DNA of 64,000 bases, taken from Flavobacterium pectinovorum (GTDB lineage: Bacteria; Bacteroidota; Bacteroidia; Flavobacteriales; Flavobacteriaceae). How positions within the stretch are numbered: the stretch's first letter is position 1; the number at the start of each line of letters is the position of its first letter. Positions 51,058 through 60,605 of this stretch are shown here, piece after piece. The stretch is taken from contig NZ_RCZH01000008.1 of assembly GCF_006438875.1 (NCBI RefSeq), forward strand, positions 272,284-336,283. Direction: 5' to 3'. A program made the position numbers and the translations under genes. The notes under the pieces were generated by a model, which was not told where the DNA came from, searched no databases, and was given only the letters and a program-made list of their open reading frames with translations.

Positions 51058-53229
51058 TTATAAATTTTCTTTGATAAAGTTAGTCATTTTATTATAAAGC
51101 TGAATTCTCGTTTTCCCTCCTAAAATACCATGATTTTTATCCGGATATATCTGAGAATCAAATTGTTTATTTGCCTGAATCAAAGCTTCCATCATTTGCA
51201 TAGAATTTTGCACATGAACGTTGTCATCACCTGAACCGTGTATCAATAAAAACTTCCCTTTCAATTTATCAACATGATTTATTGGAGAGTTTTGATCGTA
51301 TCCGCTTGCATTTTCTTGCGGAGTCGTCATATATCTTTCTGTGTAAACGCTATCATAAAATCTCCAGTTTGTGACCGGAGCAACAGCGATTGCCATTTTG
51401 AAAACATCGTTTCCTTGAAAAATACAATTTGAAGCCATAAAACCACCATAACTCCATCCGAAAATTCCAATTCTTGAAGCATCAACATAAGGATAAGCTC
51501 CAATTACTTTTGCAGCATCAATCTGATCTTCAACTTCGTATTTCCCTAATTCTTTTTGAGTTACTTTCTTGAAATCAGCACCTTTAAAACCCGTTCCTCT
51601 GCCATCAACACAAGCCACAATATACCCTTGTTGTGTAAGGGAAACAAACCAATAATCATCACTATTATTCCAATCGTTATTTACTTGTTGAGATCCCGGA
51701 CCAGAATATTGGTACATGAAAACAGGGTATTTTTTTGAAGGATCAAAATCTTTTGGTTTTAAAATCCATGCATTAAGCTCATTTCCTTTAGCCGTTTTTA
51801 AAACAAAAAATTCTTTTGTTGGTAAATTATAGTCTTTCAATTTATTGGCAAGTGCCTGATTATTCTCGATAACCTGAATTTCTTTTCCTGTTTTTGCCTC
51901 ATTTAAAGTATAAGTCGTAGGCTGAGATGCACTTGAGAACGTATTAATAAAGAATTGGAAATTTGGACTAAAAGTCGCCGCATTTGTTCCTGTGTTTTTA
52001 GACAAACGCACTTTGTTTTTTCCGTCTAAAGCAATACTGTAAATATCTCTGTTGATAGAACCATTTTCTGTAGATTGGTAGAAAATAGTTTTTGTTTTTT
52101 CGTCAAAACCGTAGTAAGCTACTACTTCCCAGTTTCCTTTTGTAACCTGATTTTTAAGTTTTCCGGTTTTATCGTAAACATAAATATGATTGAAACCATC
52201 TTTTTCGCTAGTCCAGATAAAACTATTGTCTTTTAAGAAAGTTAGATTATCCGTAACATCAACATATGCTTTGTCTTTTTCATTCAAAACCACTTTTGCA
52301 GCAGCTGTAGTTCCATCAACAAAAAGTAAATCAAGATTATCCTGGTGACGGTTTAAAACCTGAGCCGACAATGTATTATTATCATTTGTCCACTTTAATC
52401 TTGCAATGTAAAAGTCGTTGTAATTTCCTAAATCAACTTTTTTGGTCGCATTTGCAGCTGCATCATATATATGTAATGAAACTACTGAGTTTTTTTCTCC
52501 CGCTTTAGGGTATTTAAAAGTTTCGATTGTTGGATATAAATCTTTGTGAAACATTGACATTGAAAACTCTGGAACAGCGCTTTCGTCAAAACGGATATAA
52601 GCTAGTTTTTTACTGTCTTTACTCCAGTCAAAAGCCCGGACAAAAGCAAATTCTTCTTCATAAACCCAGTCTGTAATACCATTGATGATTGCATTTTTCT
52701 TTCCATCAGTCGTAACGGCAGTCGATTTTTTTGAAGCTACATCATATACATAAAGGTTATTTTCTCTCGCATAAGCAATTTTAGTTCCATCAGGTGAGAA
52801 AGTTGGCTCCTGAACCTGAAAATCGAAAAGTTTTGTTAGTGATTTAGAAGCGATATCATATAAATAATAATCTGCAGTAAAGGAGTGACGGAAGATTTTA
52901 TTGGAGTTACAAGCAATTAAGATCTTTTTTTCAGAAGCATCAAAAGTATAACTATTAATTCCGTTTGCTAATGCTGCGTGATTTTTGGTGTCAATCAAAT
53001 TAGATACTTTTTTTAAAGTTGCAAAATCGTATAAATCTATTTGCATACTTCTACTGGCGTTATCCACATTCAATACAGTATATTGGTCTGTATTTTTTAA
53101 GGATTGCAATTCATCCATTCCTTTGGCACGAAAAACACCGCCATAAATATTCTCAACTGTAATTTTTTGTTGCCCAAAAACAGTAGCAACTAATAACAAA
53201 AGTATAACAGTAATTTTACTTGTATTCAT
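51058..53229 (-). CDS. Prolyl dipeptidyl peptidase (S9, DPP-IV-like)
   Basis: The protein has 723 residues from the ATG at 53227-53229, which gives a clean signal peptide (LLLLVATVFGQQ); upstream in-frame codons add a second unlikely hydrophobic stretch. An N-terminal beta-propeller (about 40-470) and a C-terminal alpha/beta hydrolase are present, with the nucleophile in GIFGWSYGGFMAS, the Asp in HGSGDDNVH and the His in DKNHGILGG. It releases X-Pro dipeptides in the periplasm, which the two downstream POT transporters can import. Confidence 0.94.
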   Translation of the reverse strand: MNTSKITVILLLLVATVFGQQKITVENIYGGVFRAKGMDELQSLKNTDQYTVLNVDNASRSMQIDLYDFATLKKVSNLIDTKNHAALANGINSYTFDASEKKILIACNSNKIFRHSFTADYYLYDIASKSLTKLFDFQVQEPTFSPDGTKIAYARENNLYVYDVASKKSTAVTTDGKKNAIINGITDWVYEEEFAFVRAFDWSKDSKKLAYIRFDESAVPEFSMSMFHKDLYPTIETFKYPKAGEKNSVVSLHIYDAAANATKKVDLGNYNDFYIARLKWTNDNNTLSAQVLNRHQDNLDLLFVDGTTAAAKVVLNEKDKAYVDVTDNLTFLKDNSFIWTSEKDGFNHIYVYDKTGKLKNQVTKGNWEVVAYYGFDEKTKTIFYQSTENGSINRDIYSIALDGKNKVRLSKNTGTNAATFSPNFQFFINTFSSASQPTTYTLNEAKTGKEIQVIENNQALANKLKDYNLPTKEFFVLKTAKGNELNAWILKPKDFDPSKKYPVFMYQYSGPGSQQVNNDWNNSDDYWFVSLTQQGYIVACVDGRGTGFKGADFKKVTQKELGKYEVEDQIDAAKVIGAYPYVDASRIGIFGWSYGGFMASNCIFQGNDVFKMAIAVAPVTNWRFYDSVYTERYMTTPQENASGYDQNSPINHVDKLKGKFLLIHGSGDDNVHVQNSMQMMEALIQANKQFDSQIYPDKNHGILGGKTRIQLYNKMTNFIKENL

Positions 53230-53373
53230 CCGAATTATTTTAAATATAAAAAAGAGCCCAATTTTAGTAAAAAAAATAAACATAATACACATTTTAAGTG
53301 TTAAATGTTAAAAAAAATAACGATTGCGTAGTTTCTAAATTTAAATAGATTTCAAACAAAACTCTTAAATTGG

Positions 53374-53381
53374 TATCTTTG
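53374..53381 (+). promoter_or_regulatory. -7 promoter element of the HMG-CoA reductase gene
   Basis: TATCTTTG fits TAnnTTTG and ends 29 bases before the ATG at 53411. Confidence 0.6.
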
Positions 53382-53410
53382 TCGCAACATTATTATTTAA
53401 TACACTGAGA

Positions 53411-54724
53411 ATGAACAACGCAGTTGCCGGATTTTCTAAATTATCCAAAAAAGAAAAAATTAACTGGATCGCCAATACCTACTTTTCAGAGCCTCAAGAA
53501 GCCCTAAATATTATAAGAAATTACTGGAATTCAGACGAAAAGCTGCAACAATTGCATGACGAATTCATCGAAAACACAATAACCAACCTATACATTCCGT
53601 TAGGAGTCGCTCCAAATTTTTTAATTAACGAAAAATATAAAACAATCCCAATGGCTATCGAAGAAAGTTCTGTAGTCGCAGCTGCCTCAAAAGCAGCCAA
53701 ATATTGGGCAACACGCGGAGGTTTTAAAGCCACCGTAATTGATACTGAAAAGATTGGACAAGTGCATTTTACCTTCAGTGGAGACGCCGAAAAACTGCAA
53801 TCGTTTTTTGATCAAATAAAACCAAAATTCTTTACTGAAACTCAAAGCATTACTAAAAACATGCAACAACGTGGCGGCGGAATTTTAGATATTAAACTAA
53901 AAGACAAAAGAAGTTTACTCGAAAACTACTTTCAGCTTCACGCTACTTTTGAAACCAAAGATAGTATGGGAGCAAATTTCATAAACTCTTGTTTAGAGCA
54001 ATTCGCTACGACTTTAAAAGATGAATTTCAAAATTCTGATTTATTTTCAAGCAATGAAACACTTGAAGTAATCATGAGTATTTTGTCTAATTATGTTCCT
54101 AATTGCCTTGTTAGAGCCGAAGTTTCGTGCCCAATTGAAGATTTAACCGAAAAACACATTCCGAATCCCCAAGAATTTGCCGACCGTTTTGTACAGGCAG
54201 TTCAAATTGCCGAAGTTGAGCCTTTTAGAGCCGTTACGCACAACAAAGGTATTATGAATGGTGTCGATGCTGTAATTCTGGCAACTGGAAATGATTTTAG
54301 AGCTGTAGAGGCCGGAGTTCATGCTTATGCTTCAAAAAATGGTCAATATGCAAGTTTATCACACGCTAAAATCGAAAACGGAATTTTTACTTTCTGGCTG
54401 GAAATTCCATTAGCAATAGGAACCGTTGGCGGATTAACTTCTTTACATCCATTAGTAAAATTAAGCTTAGAAATACTCGAAAAACCATCTGCAAAAGAAT
54501 TAATGGAAATTGTAGCTGTTGCCGGTTTGGCTCAAAATTTTGCTGCGTTACGCTCCCTAACTACAACCGGAATTCAGGAAGGACACATGAAAATGCACTT
54601 AAACAACATAATCAACCAATTTGAAGCAACAGACGAAGAACGCCATTTAATTAAAAATCATTTTAAGAAAAATGCTGTATCTCATAGTGCCGTTGTAGAG
54701 TTTATAGAAAACATAAGAAAATAA
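53411..54724 (+). CDS. Hydroxymethylglutaryl-CoA reductase, class II (degradative type)
   Basis: The 437-residue protein has the class II fold. Catalytic segments seen: IPMAIEESSVVAAASKAAK (Glu), HNKGIMNGVDAV (Lys), TGNDFRAVEAG (Asp) and TTGIQEGHMKMHL (His). Class II enzymes are named degradative after Pseudomonas mevalonii. In Flavobacteriia, which use the mevalonate route, this enzyme probably makes mevalonate for isoprenoids (inference). A GHMP kinase follows 102 bp later. A repeat-type hairpin lies in the gap. Confidence 0.94.
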   Translation: MNNAVAGFSKLSKKEKINWIANTYFSEPQEALNIIRNYWNSDEKLQQLHDEFIENTITNLYIPLGVAPNFLINEKYKTIPMAIEESSVVAAASKAAKYWATRGGFKATVIDTEKIGQVHFTFSGDAEKLQSFFDQIKPKFFTETQSITKNMQQRGGGILDIKLKDKRSLLENYFQLHATFETKDSMGANFINSCLEQFATTLKDEFQNSDLFSSNETLEVIMSILSNYVPNCLVRAEVSCPIEDLTEKHIPNPQEFADRFVQAVQIAEVEPFRAVTHNKGIMNGVDAVILATGNDFRAVEAGVHAYASKNGQYASLSHAKIENGIFTFWLEIPLAIGTVGGLTSLHPLVKLSLEILEKPSAKELMEIVAVAGLAQNFAALRSLTTTGIQEGHMKMHLNNIINQFEATDEERHLIKNHFKKNAVSHSAVVEFIENIRK

Positions 54725-54756
54725 ATAAAAATTCCAATTATTACAACCTACGAATA

Positions 54757-54794
54757 AAATTCCAAATCCCAACAATAATTGGAATTTGGAATTT
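54757..54794. repeat. AATTCCAAA-type hairpin after the HMG-CoA reductase gene
   Basis: 16-base arms (54757-54772, 54779-54794) pair with one mismatch around a 6-base loop. Same family as 33413-33450. Confidence 0.65.
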
Positions 54795-54825
54795 AAGATA
54801 TTGGAATTTATTTTAAAATTACAGA

Positions 54826-55749
54826 ATGAAAACAACCTTTTACAGTAACGGAAAACTCTTGATTACAGGTGAATATCTAGTTTTAGATGGCGCCAAAGCT
54901 TTTGCGTTACCAACCAAATTTGGACAAGATCTAATTGTAGAAAATGGTTCAAACAAAGAAATCCAATGGAAAAGTTACGATTTTGACCAACATCTTTGGT
55001 TTGAGGATATTATTTTATTTTCTGAAATTACAGCCAATATTCCAACCCAAATCGAAACGGTAAAAAGTGTTTTAGTAAACATTTTGCACGAAGCGTATCT
55101 CTTAAATCCGGATTTCATAAATAATGCCGAAGGATATAAAATAAGCACACAGCTTACTTTTCCTAAAAACTGGGGATTAGGCACATCATCAACCTTATTG
55201 AACAATATTGCTCAATGGACTAAAATTGATGCTTTTACGCTTCTTAAAAACAGTTTTGGAGGCAGTGGTTACGATATTGCCTGCGCGCAAAATAATACTC
55301 CAATTATATATCGTCTCGATCAACAAAATTTACCAACTGTAGAAACAATTAATTTTAGTCCGGATTTTACTAAAAATATTTACTTCGTTTACCTTAATAA
55401 AAAACAAAACAGTAAAACCGCTATAAACGCTTATTACAATAATAAAAACCAAAACCTGGCTCATAACATTCTTGACAACAATAAAATCACTGAAGCTGTT
55501 CTAAATGCAAAAACACTAAAAGAGTTTGCCTTCGCTTTAGAAAAACACGAAATACATCTAAGCAATATATTAGAACTGAAAACCATCAAAGAAATTGCTT
55601 TTCCGGATTTTAATGGAGTCGTTAAAAGTCTCGGCGCATGGGGCGGCGATTTTGTAATGGTAGTTTCAAAAGAAAATCCAAGGGAATATTTTATCTCAAA
55701 AGGATACGAGACAATTCTAACGTATGAAGAAATGATTTTACAAGAATAA
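54826..55749 (+). CDS. GYDIA-family GHMP kinase
   Basis: This 307-residue GHMP kinase carries the family-naming GYDIA in GGSGYDIACAQN. The N-terminal GEYLVLDGAKAFALPTKFG and the ATP-binding WGLGTSSTLLNNIAQW (GLGSS-like) are present, and the C-terminal GAWGGDFVMVV corresponds to GHMP motif 3. Its position after HMG-CoA reductase suggests a mevalonate-pathway role such as mevalonate kinase. The exact substrate is not proven by sequence. Confidence 0.9.
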   Translation: MKTTFYSNGKLLITGEYLVLDGAKAFALPTKFGQDLIVENGSNKEIQWKSYDFDQHLWFEDIILFSEITANIPTQIETVKSVLVNILHEAYLLNPDFINNAEGYKISTQLTFPKNWGLGTSSTLLNNIAQWTKIDAFTLLKNSFGGSGYDIACAQNNTPIIYRLDQQNLPTVETINFSPDFTKNIYFVYLNKKQNSKTAINAYYNNKNQNLAHNILDNNKITEAVLNAKTLKEFAFALEKHEIHLSNILELKTIKEIAFPDFNGVVKSLGAWGGDFVMVVSKENPREYFISKGYETILTYEEMILQE

Positions 55750-55782
55750 AGTCATCAGAGTATCCAGACATGGGGTCAACAT

Positions 55783-56178
55783 AAAAACCTGTGGAGCAAC
55801 ATAAAACATTTTGTATTGCAAATAATTTTAATGCAAAGCATACTAAGATTTTATCTAATAGTATGTTTAAAAAACACAAAGTTCGCAATCCCGATTCCGA
55901 AATTTCGGGCAATGTCATTAACTTAGAGAAAAATCCAATGGAACAATTTGTTTTTGTTCCATCGGAACATTTCATTGGTAGTAGTAGTCCAATAGATACG
56001 GTATTTTTTTACGTTCCGTAGGAACGTTTGATTTTATAAATAATAATTGTCAAAAACAGACACAGATTACGTACACCATTTCTCAAACGTCCCAATGGGA
56101 CGATGTTTCTCTCGATGCATTTTTTTTCTACCGATGAGATGTTCCGATGGAACAAATTTTATAGCTCCACAGGTTTTT
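55783..56178. mobile_element. MITE-like element of about 396 bp with 15-bp terminal inverted repeats
   Basis: Perfect 15-bp termini (AAAAACCTGTGGAGC at 55783-55797; complement at 56164-56178). Nested inside are further inverted modules: TTCCATCGGAA against TTCCGATGGAA, ACGTTCCGTAGGAACGT, and TCCCAATGGGA. An 8-bp direct repeat TCCAGACA lies 12 bases outside the left end (55763-55770) and 4 bases outside the right end (56183-56190). There is no transposase and no credible gene. It fills the gap after the GYDIA kinase. Confidence 0.6.
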
Positions 56179-56216
56179 GCATTCCAGACAACCTTAAAAA
56201 CAAAAAAAGTGAATTA

Positions 56217-56648
56217 CTAATTCACTTTTTTTGTTTTCATATGTCTTGTTTCTAGTTTTCGAACTTTTTGCGTTTCCTGCTCATTAGACTCAATCAACGT
56301 ATTGTGTAAACGCTCTGCCATTTTCTCAATACTATTATTAATAGAATCATAAACGACTTCCATTCTACGGTGTTTCTCCTCTTTTACAGCTCTCAGAACA
56401 TCTTCAACAAAAGCTTTTTCATATTTTTCAGCAACAGAATCACGAGTATTTGTGAGCCTAATGACATAATCATTGCTCATAATTGTAACCTTAAAATGCT
56501 GTTCTTCGTTACTCAGATAATACTTACCTCCCAGCTCATCACTATTGATGTCAGTACTTCCAAGTTTTAAAAGTTCTGTAATTATTCCAAAAATATGATT
56601 TTCAATTTTGGAATATACCCTAGGCTTTCTTCTCAACAAATTAAACAT
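56217..56648 (-). CDS. Conserved protein of unknown function
   Basis: The 143-residue cytoplasmic-type protein has no signal or TM. The first 80 residues are mixed alpha/beta (GGKYYLSNEEQHFKVTIMSN), followed by a long charged helix (about 85-135, EKYEKAFVEDVLRAVKEEKH) that could be a coiled coil, and a basic tail (RHMKTKKVN). I do not recognise the family. It is a single gene bounded by the MITE-like element on one side and 290 bp without genes on the other. Confidence 0.7.
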   Translation of the reverse strand: MFNLLRRKPRVYSKIENHIFGIITELLKLGSTDINSDELGGKYYLSNEEQHFKVTIMSNDYVIRLTNTRDSVAEKYEKAFVEDVLRAVKEEKHRRMEVVYDSINNSIEKMAERLHNTLIESNEQETQKVRKLETRHMKTKKVN

Positions 56649-56870
56649 AAAAAAAATAAAATGTTTGTTTATCCACCGTACTTGATTATTATCATCGTTA
56701 ATTAATTATTCAACTTAACGTCTTAGCTCTGAAGTTAGTTCGTCAAATCGCAGCAAATTAACTGTAATAATTTGAATATCACAAATTTTTAAAATTTTAT
56801 TTCTATTATTCCTATATACTTTAAGAAAAGCGGCTAAAATTTACTACAAAAACTACTATATTTTTCAACA

Positions 56871-56908
56871 AAAAACCCGAAACATTCAAATGAACGTTTC
56901 GGGTTTTT
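56871..56908 (-). terminator. Terminator after the PpiD-like gene
   Basis: A 13-bp stem (AAAAACCCGAAAC at 56871-56883 with its complement at 56896-56908). The T-run is on the 3' side on either strand. It lies 27 bases past the stop at 56936. Confidence 0.85.
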
Positions 56909-56935
56909 ATATATTTTAAATTTACTTACTAAAAA

Positions 56936-59035
56936 CTAGTAGTTAAATTGCAATCTGTTATCTTCAATTTTAGCATTGTTTTTCAACGCTGGTAAAATTC
57001 TGCTTGCGTCAGATGCGCTTTGAGCTTTTACTTTAGCAACATACTCAGCATGATTTGCAGCTGCAGGAGCTTTAATAGTACTAATGTTTTTCACCACATA
57101 AACTCCAGTGTTTCCTTCAATTGGAGCAGAGATTTTGTTTGCAGTCAACGCAAATGCATTACCTACAACTTTTGGCTCTTGACCTACTCCACCAGGTAAT
57201 ACCGGGTTATCCATAGTAACATTAGCAGCTTGTTGAACAGTTACACCAGCACTTTTAGCAATAGCTTCAAGGCTAGATCCAGTCAATTTAGCTTTTAACA
57301 TTTCAGCTTTTTTCTTGTTTTTCAAGATTGGCTCAACATAAGGTCTGGCCAAAGTAACAGATACTAAACCAGATTTGTTTTCGCTTTTGTATTGAGCAAT
57401 TACGTGTCCAACATTAGCAATTTCAAAACGTTTTACATCGCCTTTATTTGTTTCTTTGTCATATGCCCATCTGATGATGTTACGTTGGTTTCCTAAAGGA
57501 CCAAATTGTTCATCCATAGCTTTTGCAGTTACCGGAGCAGCAACTTTCAAACCTAATTCTTTTGCAGTAGCATTAAAATCTTTATCGGCAGCATCCATTT
57601 CAAATTTAGTTGCCAATGTAAATACTTTATCAGAAGTAGCTTCAGATGGCTCAATTTTCTGAGCAATTGTCGCTAAACGAATTCCGTCTTGTTTGTCTGT
57701 AATTTTGATAATGTGAAATCCGAAAGGAGTTTCAACTAAACCAATTTTTCCAATTCCGTTATTGAATACAAAATCATTGAATGGCTTAACCATTTGGTTT
57801 GGACCAAAATATCCTAAATCTCCACCTTGCTGTGCAGATGAGTCATCAGAACTTGTAAATGCCAACATCATGAAACTATCCGGATTAGCCTGAACTTGTG
57901 CTAAAATTTCTTCAGCTTTAGCTTTAGCTTCTTCTTTAGTTCTTTTTTCTTTAGCATTTGGAGTTTGAGATCCTTCATAAGCAATTAAGATATGACTTGC
58001 TTTTGCATTAACACCAGCTTTAAATCCTAAAGATTTAGAGATAGCATAATATTTTCCGTAAACATAAGGTCCATAAACAGATCCTGCAGGTAAGCTAAAT
58101 AATTTATCAGCATCAACAGCCGGCAAAGCATTTTTAGCAACATAAGTTGAATCGTAAGGAACATCAGAATTTGAGTTTACAAATTCGGCAATGTTTGTAG
58201 CATTTCTAAAACCGGCTAAAGTATCATTTTTACCCGTTTTTGCGTTATACTCTACTCTTCCGTTTAATAATGCTGTGATTTTAGCTTTAATTTCAGCTTC
58301 GTCTTCTTTTGAAGCTTTATCTTCTACTAAAACGTATTGAATTTCACGAGTTTCATCTGCTTTGAATTTTTTCTCGTTTTTCTTCATATAATCAACAATA
58401 TCTGAATCAGAGATTTTCACATCGCTATCTTTAATAGAAGAATATAATGCAGCAGCATAAGCAAAGTTTACTTTGTTAGCTTCCATTTCATATTTCAACT
58501 TTCCTTCACTCACAGTTGTATAAAGTCCAGCTTTAACAAGTGTATTGTAAATTTGATATTTTGCGTTTAATTCAGCATCATCTTCTTTTTGAGAAAGATA
58601 TTGAGCAGCTTCAGGATTTGTTTTGAAGTACTCTTTAAATTTTGCAACATCAAACATTCCTGCAGCATTTAAGAACATTGGGTTTTTACCAATATTTGGA
58701 TCTGCTTTTAAAACTTCAAGTAAGTGTTTTTCACCAACTCTTAATCCCAATTTATCAAACTGAGCAGATAATAATGCGATTGAAACTTCTTGATCCCAAA
58801 CTCTGTTTGCAGCTTCAGTGGAAGTAATTCCTTGACCACTTTTTTCAACATTACTAACTTTAACTCTAAAGTCTTCAAATGAAATATCTTTTCCATCGAT
58901 GCTTCCCACATCTTTTGAACTTTGACCGAAACTTCCTCTAGTGAAAAGATCTTGTATTATAAATGCAAATAATGCAAGTGCAATAACTCCTATCAATAAA
59001 GCGGAACGCTGTCTAATTTTTGCTAAAACTGCCAT
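56936..59035 (-). CDS. PpiD/SurA-like peptidyl-prolyl isomerase, membrane-anchored
   Basis: The protein has 699 residues from the ATG at 59033-59035 (MAVLAKIRQRSALLIG). An upstream ATG at 59077 precedes a near-consensus promoter (TATTTTCG at 59067-59074, minus) and is unlikely. One N-terminal TM (about 12-30) is followed by a SurA_N-like helical domain. A parvulin domain (about 340-455) shows KASHILIAYEG, GGDLGYFGPNQMVKPF and VETPFGFHIIKI, and a second degenerate parvulin-like region lies further on. It is a periplasmic folding factor for outer-membrane proteins. Confidence 0.92.
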   Translation of the reverse strand: MAVLAKIRQRSALLIGVIALALFAFIIQDLFTRGSFGQSSKDVGSIDGKDISFEDFRVKVSNVEKSGQGITSTEAANRVWDQEVSIALLSAQFDKLGLRVGEKHLLEVLKADPNIGKNPMFLNAAGMFDVAKFKEYFKTNPEAAQYLSQKEDDAELNAKYQIYNTLVKAGLYTTVSEGKLKYEMEANKVNFAYAAALYSSIKDSDVKISDSDIVDYMKKNEKKFKADETREIQYVLVEDKASKEDEAEIKAKITALLNGRVEYNAKTGKNDTLAGFRNATNIAEFVNSNSDVPYDSTYVAKNALPAVDADKLFSLPAGSVYGPYVYGKYYAISKSLGFKAGVNAKASHILIAYEGSQTPNAKEKRTKEEAKAKAEEILAQVQANPDSFMMLAFTSSDDSSAQQGGDLGYFGPNQMVKPFNDFVFNNGIGKIGLVETPFGFHIIKITDKQDGIRLATIAQKIEPSEATSDKVFTLATKFEMDAADKDFNATAKELGLKVAAPVTAKAMDEQFGPLGNQRNIIRWAYDKETNKGDVKRFEIANVGHVIAQYKSENKSGLVSVTLARPYVEPILKNKKKAEMLKAKLTGSSLEAIAKSAGVTVQQAANVTMDNPVLPGGVGQEPKVVGNAFALTANKISAPIEGNTGVYVVKNISTIKAPAAANHAEYVAKVKAQSASDASRILPALKNNAKIEDNRLQFNY

Positions 59036-59143
59036 TTTTATTATCGTTAATTTTATATTCAGTTTGCGAAAATACAATTATCTAGTTAATAACAATACAA
59101 CTAGCGTTTTATTTTCAACAATTTTTTTTATTAATTTAAAAAA

Positions 59144-60406
59144 TCACTCTTTTATTGTCATTTTGACTAATTCAATTTTCTTATTTGTGGCCTCTTCGAT
59201 CACAAAATAATAGTTGTCAATCACGATTTCATCGCCCTTTTGAGGGATTTCCTTCGTAAAATTAACAATAAAACCCCCTAAAGTGCCGTAAGAATCTTCC
59301 TCTGGAATCGTTAACTTGTAAGTTTCATTTAAATACTCCACATCCAGGCGTGTTGAAAACAAATATCTTCCGTCGCCCAATTCTTCCTCAATCAACTCTT
59401 CTTCTTCTGAATCATGTTCATCTTCAATTTCCCCAAAAAGTTCTTCTACAATATCTTCTATTGTAATAATTCCTGAAGTCCCTCCATATTCATCCAGAAC
59501 TACGGCGACATTTTTTCGCTTTTTAATCAGCAAATTCAAGGCGTCTTTTATCAGGATTGTTTCCGGAACAAACTCAACAGTCATGAGAACTGATTTAATC
59601 GTTTTTGGCTTCTTAAACAAGTCAAAAGAGTGCACATAACCCACAATATCATCCAGCGAGTTCTGACTTACTACAATTTTCGAATATCCCGTTTCAATAA
59701 ATAATTCTTTGAGATCTGTTATACTATCAAACAAATCAATATCTACAATTTCTGTTCGCGGCGTCATAATGTCGCGCGCTTTAACTCCGGAAAACTCTAA
59801 AGCATTTTGAAAAATCTGGATCTCAGAATCCACCTCATCATCGTCTTCGACAGAATTCATTTGTTCTGTAATATAATTTCCCAATTCTATTTTACTAAAA
59901 TAAAGCTGCGCCTGATCTCCTTCTGTTTTGAAAAATTTTCTCAAAACAAAATCAGAAATCCAAATAAAGAAAGTCGAAATGTAATAAAACAAACGATAGA
60001 ACAAATACGCCGGAAGCGCAAAGGCCTTAATCAATGTATTGGCATAAATCTGAAAAAAAACTTTCGGAAGAAATTCAGCCGTCATTAAAACTATAAAAGT
60101 TGAAGTTACGGTTTGAATCAGTAAGCTGCTAAAATCAGAAAAATGAAATCCTAAACTTATGATGCATTTCAGAATCAAATCTCCCATAAAAAAACCATAA
60201 ACAACCAAAGCTACATTGTTACCAATTAACATTGCGGCAATAAATTTCGAAGGGTTTTCGGTAAGTTTTGTTAAAATCTGAGAAAGAAAATTATCTTGTT
60301 TTTTTTCAATTTCAAGATAAATTTTATTCGAGGAAATAAAAGCTATTTCCATTCCTGAAAAAAAGGCTGATAGTATTAAACATAGTATTATAATACTAAT
60401 TTCCAT
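59144..60406 (-). CDS. CNNM/CorC-type hemolysin-family membrane protein
   Basis: The 420-residue protein has a DUF21 (CNNM) membrane domain with four TM helices (FFSGMEIAFISSNK at the start). A CBS pair follows (VKARDIMTPRTEIVDID; AVVLDEYGGTSGIITIEDIV), then a CorC_HlyC C-terminal domain (YGTLGGFIVNF). Related proteins handle Mg2+ or Co2+; the gliding protein GldE is a paralogue, but gldD and ssb are not adjacent, so I do not use that name. It lies 2 bases after a 64-residue membrane protein in an lptC-containing operon. Confidence 0.9.
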   Translation of the reverse strand: MEISIIILCLILSAFFSGMEIAFISSNKIYLEIEKKQDNFLSQILTKLTENPSKFIAAMLIGNNVALVVYGFFMGDLILKCIISLGFHFSDFSSLLIQTVTSTFIVLMTAEFLPKVFFQIYANTLIKAFALPAYLFYRLFYYISTFFIWISDFVLRKFFKTEGDQAQLYFSKIELGNYITEQMNSVEDDDEVDSEIQIFQNALEFSGVKARDIMTPRTEIVDIDLFDSITDLKELFIETGYSKIVVSQNSLDDIVGYVHSFDLFKKPKTIKSVLMTVEFVPETILIKDALNLLIKKRKNVAVVLDEYGGTSGIITIEDIVEELFGEIEDEHDSEEEELIEEELGDGRYLFSTRLDVEYLNETYKLTIPEEDSYGTLGGFIVNFTKEIPQKGDEIVIDNYYFVIEEATNKKIELVKMTIKE

Positions 60407-60408
60407 TT

Positions 60409-60603
60409 TTATTGTTTTTTATAATGGTCATCAAATTTCTTGGCATATTTTCTTCTGAAGAAAAACATAAAAACACTCACGCCTGCAATTATAAAGCTTA
60501 ACCACGGATTTTCACCAGGTGAATTTAGCTTTGTAACTCCATCAAAAATAAAAGCAGCTGCAATTAACAGATAAAGATATTGTGTGTATTTTAAAATTCC
60601 CAT
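60409..60603 (-). CDS. Small two-TM membrane protein in the lptC operon
   Basis: 64 residues with two TM helices (about 8-23 and 33-49) and a basic C-terminus (RRKYAKKFDDHYKKQ). It sits 2 bases from each neighbour, so it is an operon member. Such a small protein between lptC and the CNNM gene is a recurring Bacteroidota arrangement as far as I recall. No function known. Confidence 0.8.
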   Translation of the reverse strand: MGILKYTQYLYLLIAAAFIFDGVTKLNSPGENPWLSFIIAGVSVFMFFFRRKYAKKFDDHYKKQ

Positions 60604-60605
60604 AA

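Noticed and set aside
55791..56021. 76-codon plus-strand frame after the GYDIA kinase
   Set aside because: It lies entirely within the MITE-like element and is composed of its palindromes.
59144..60406. Assignment as gliding protein GldE
   Set aside because: GldE is a paralogue of this family but is normally next to gldD and ssb; here the neighbours are lptC and coaX.
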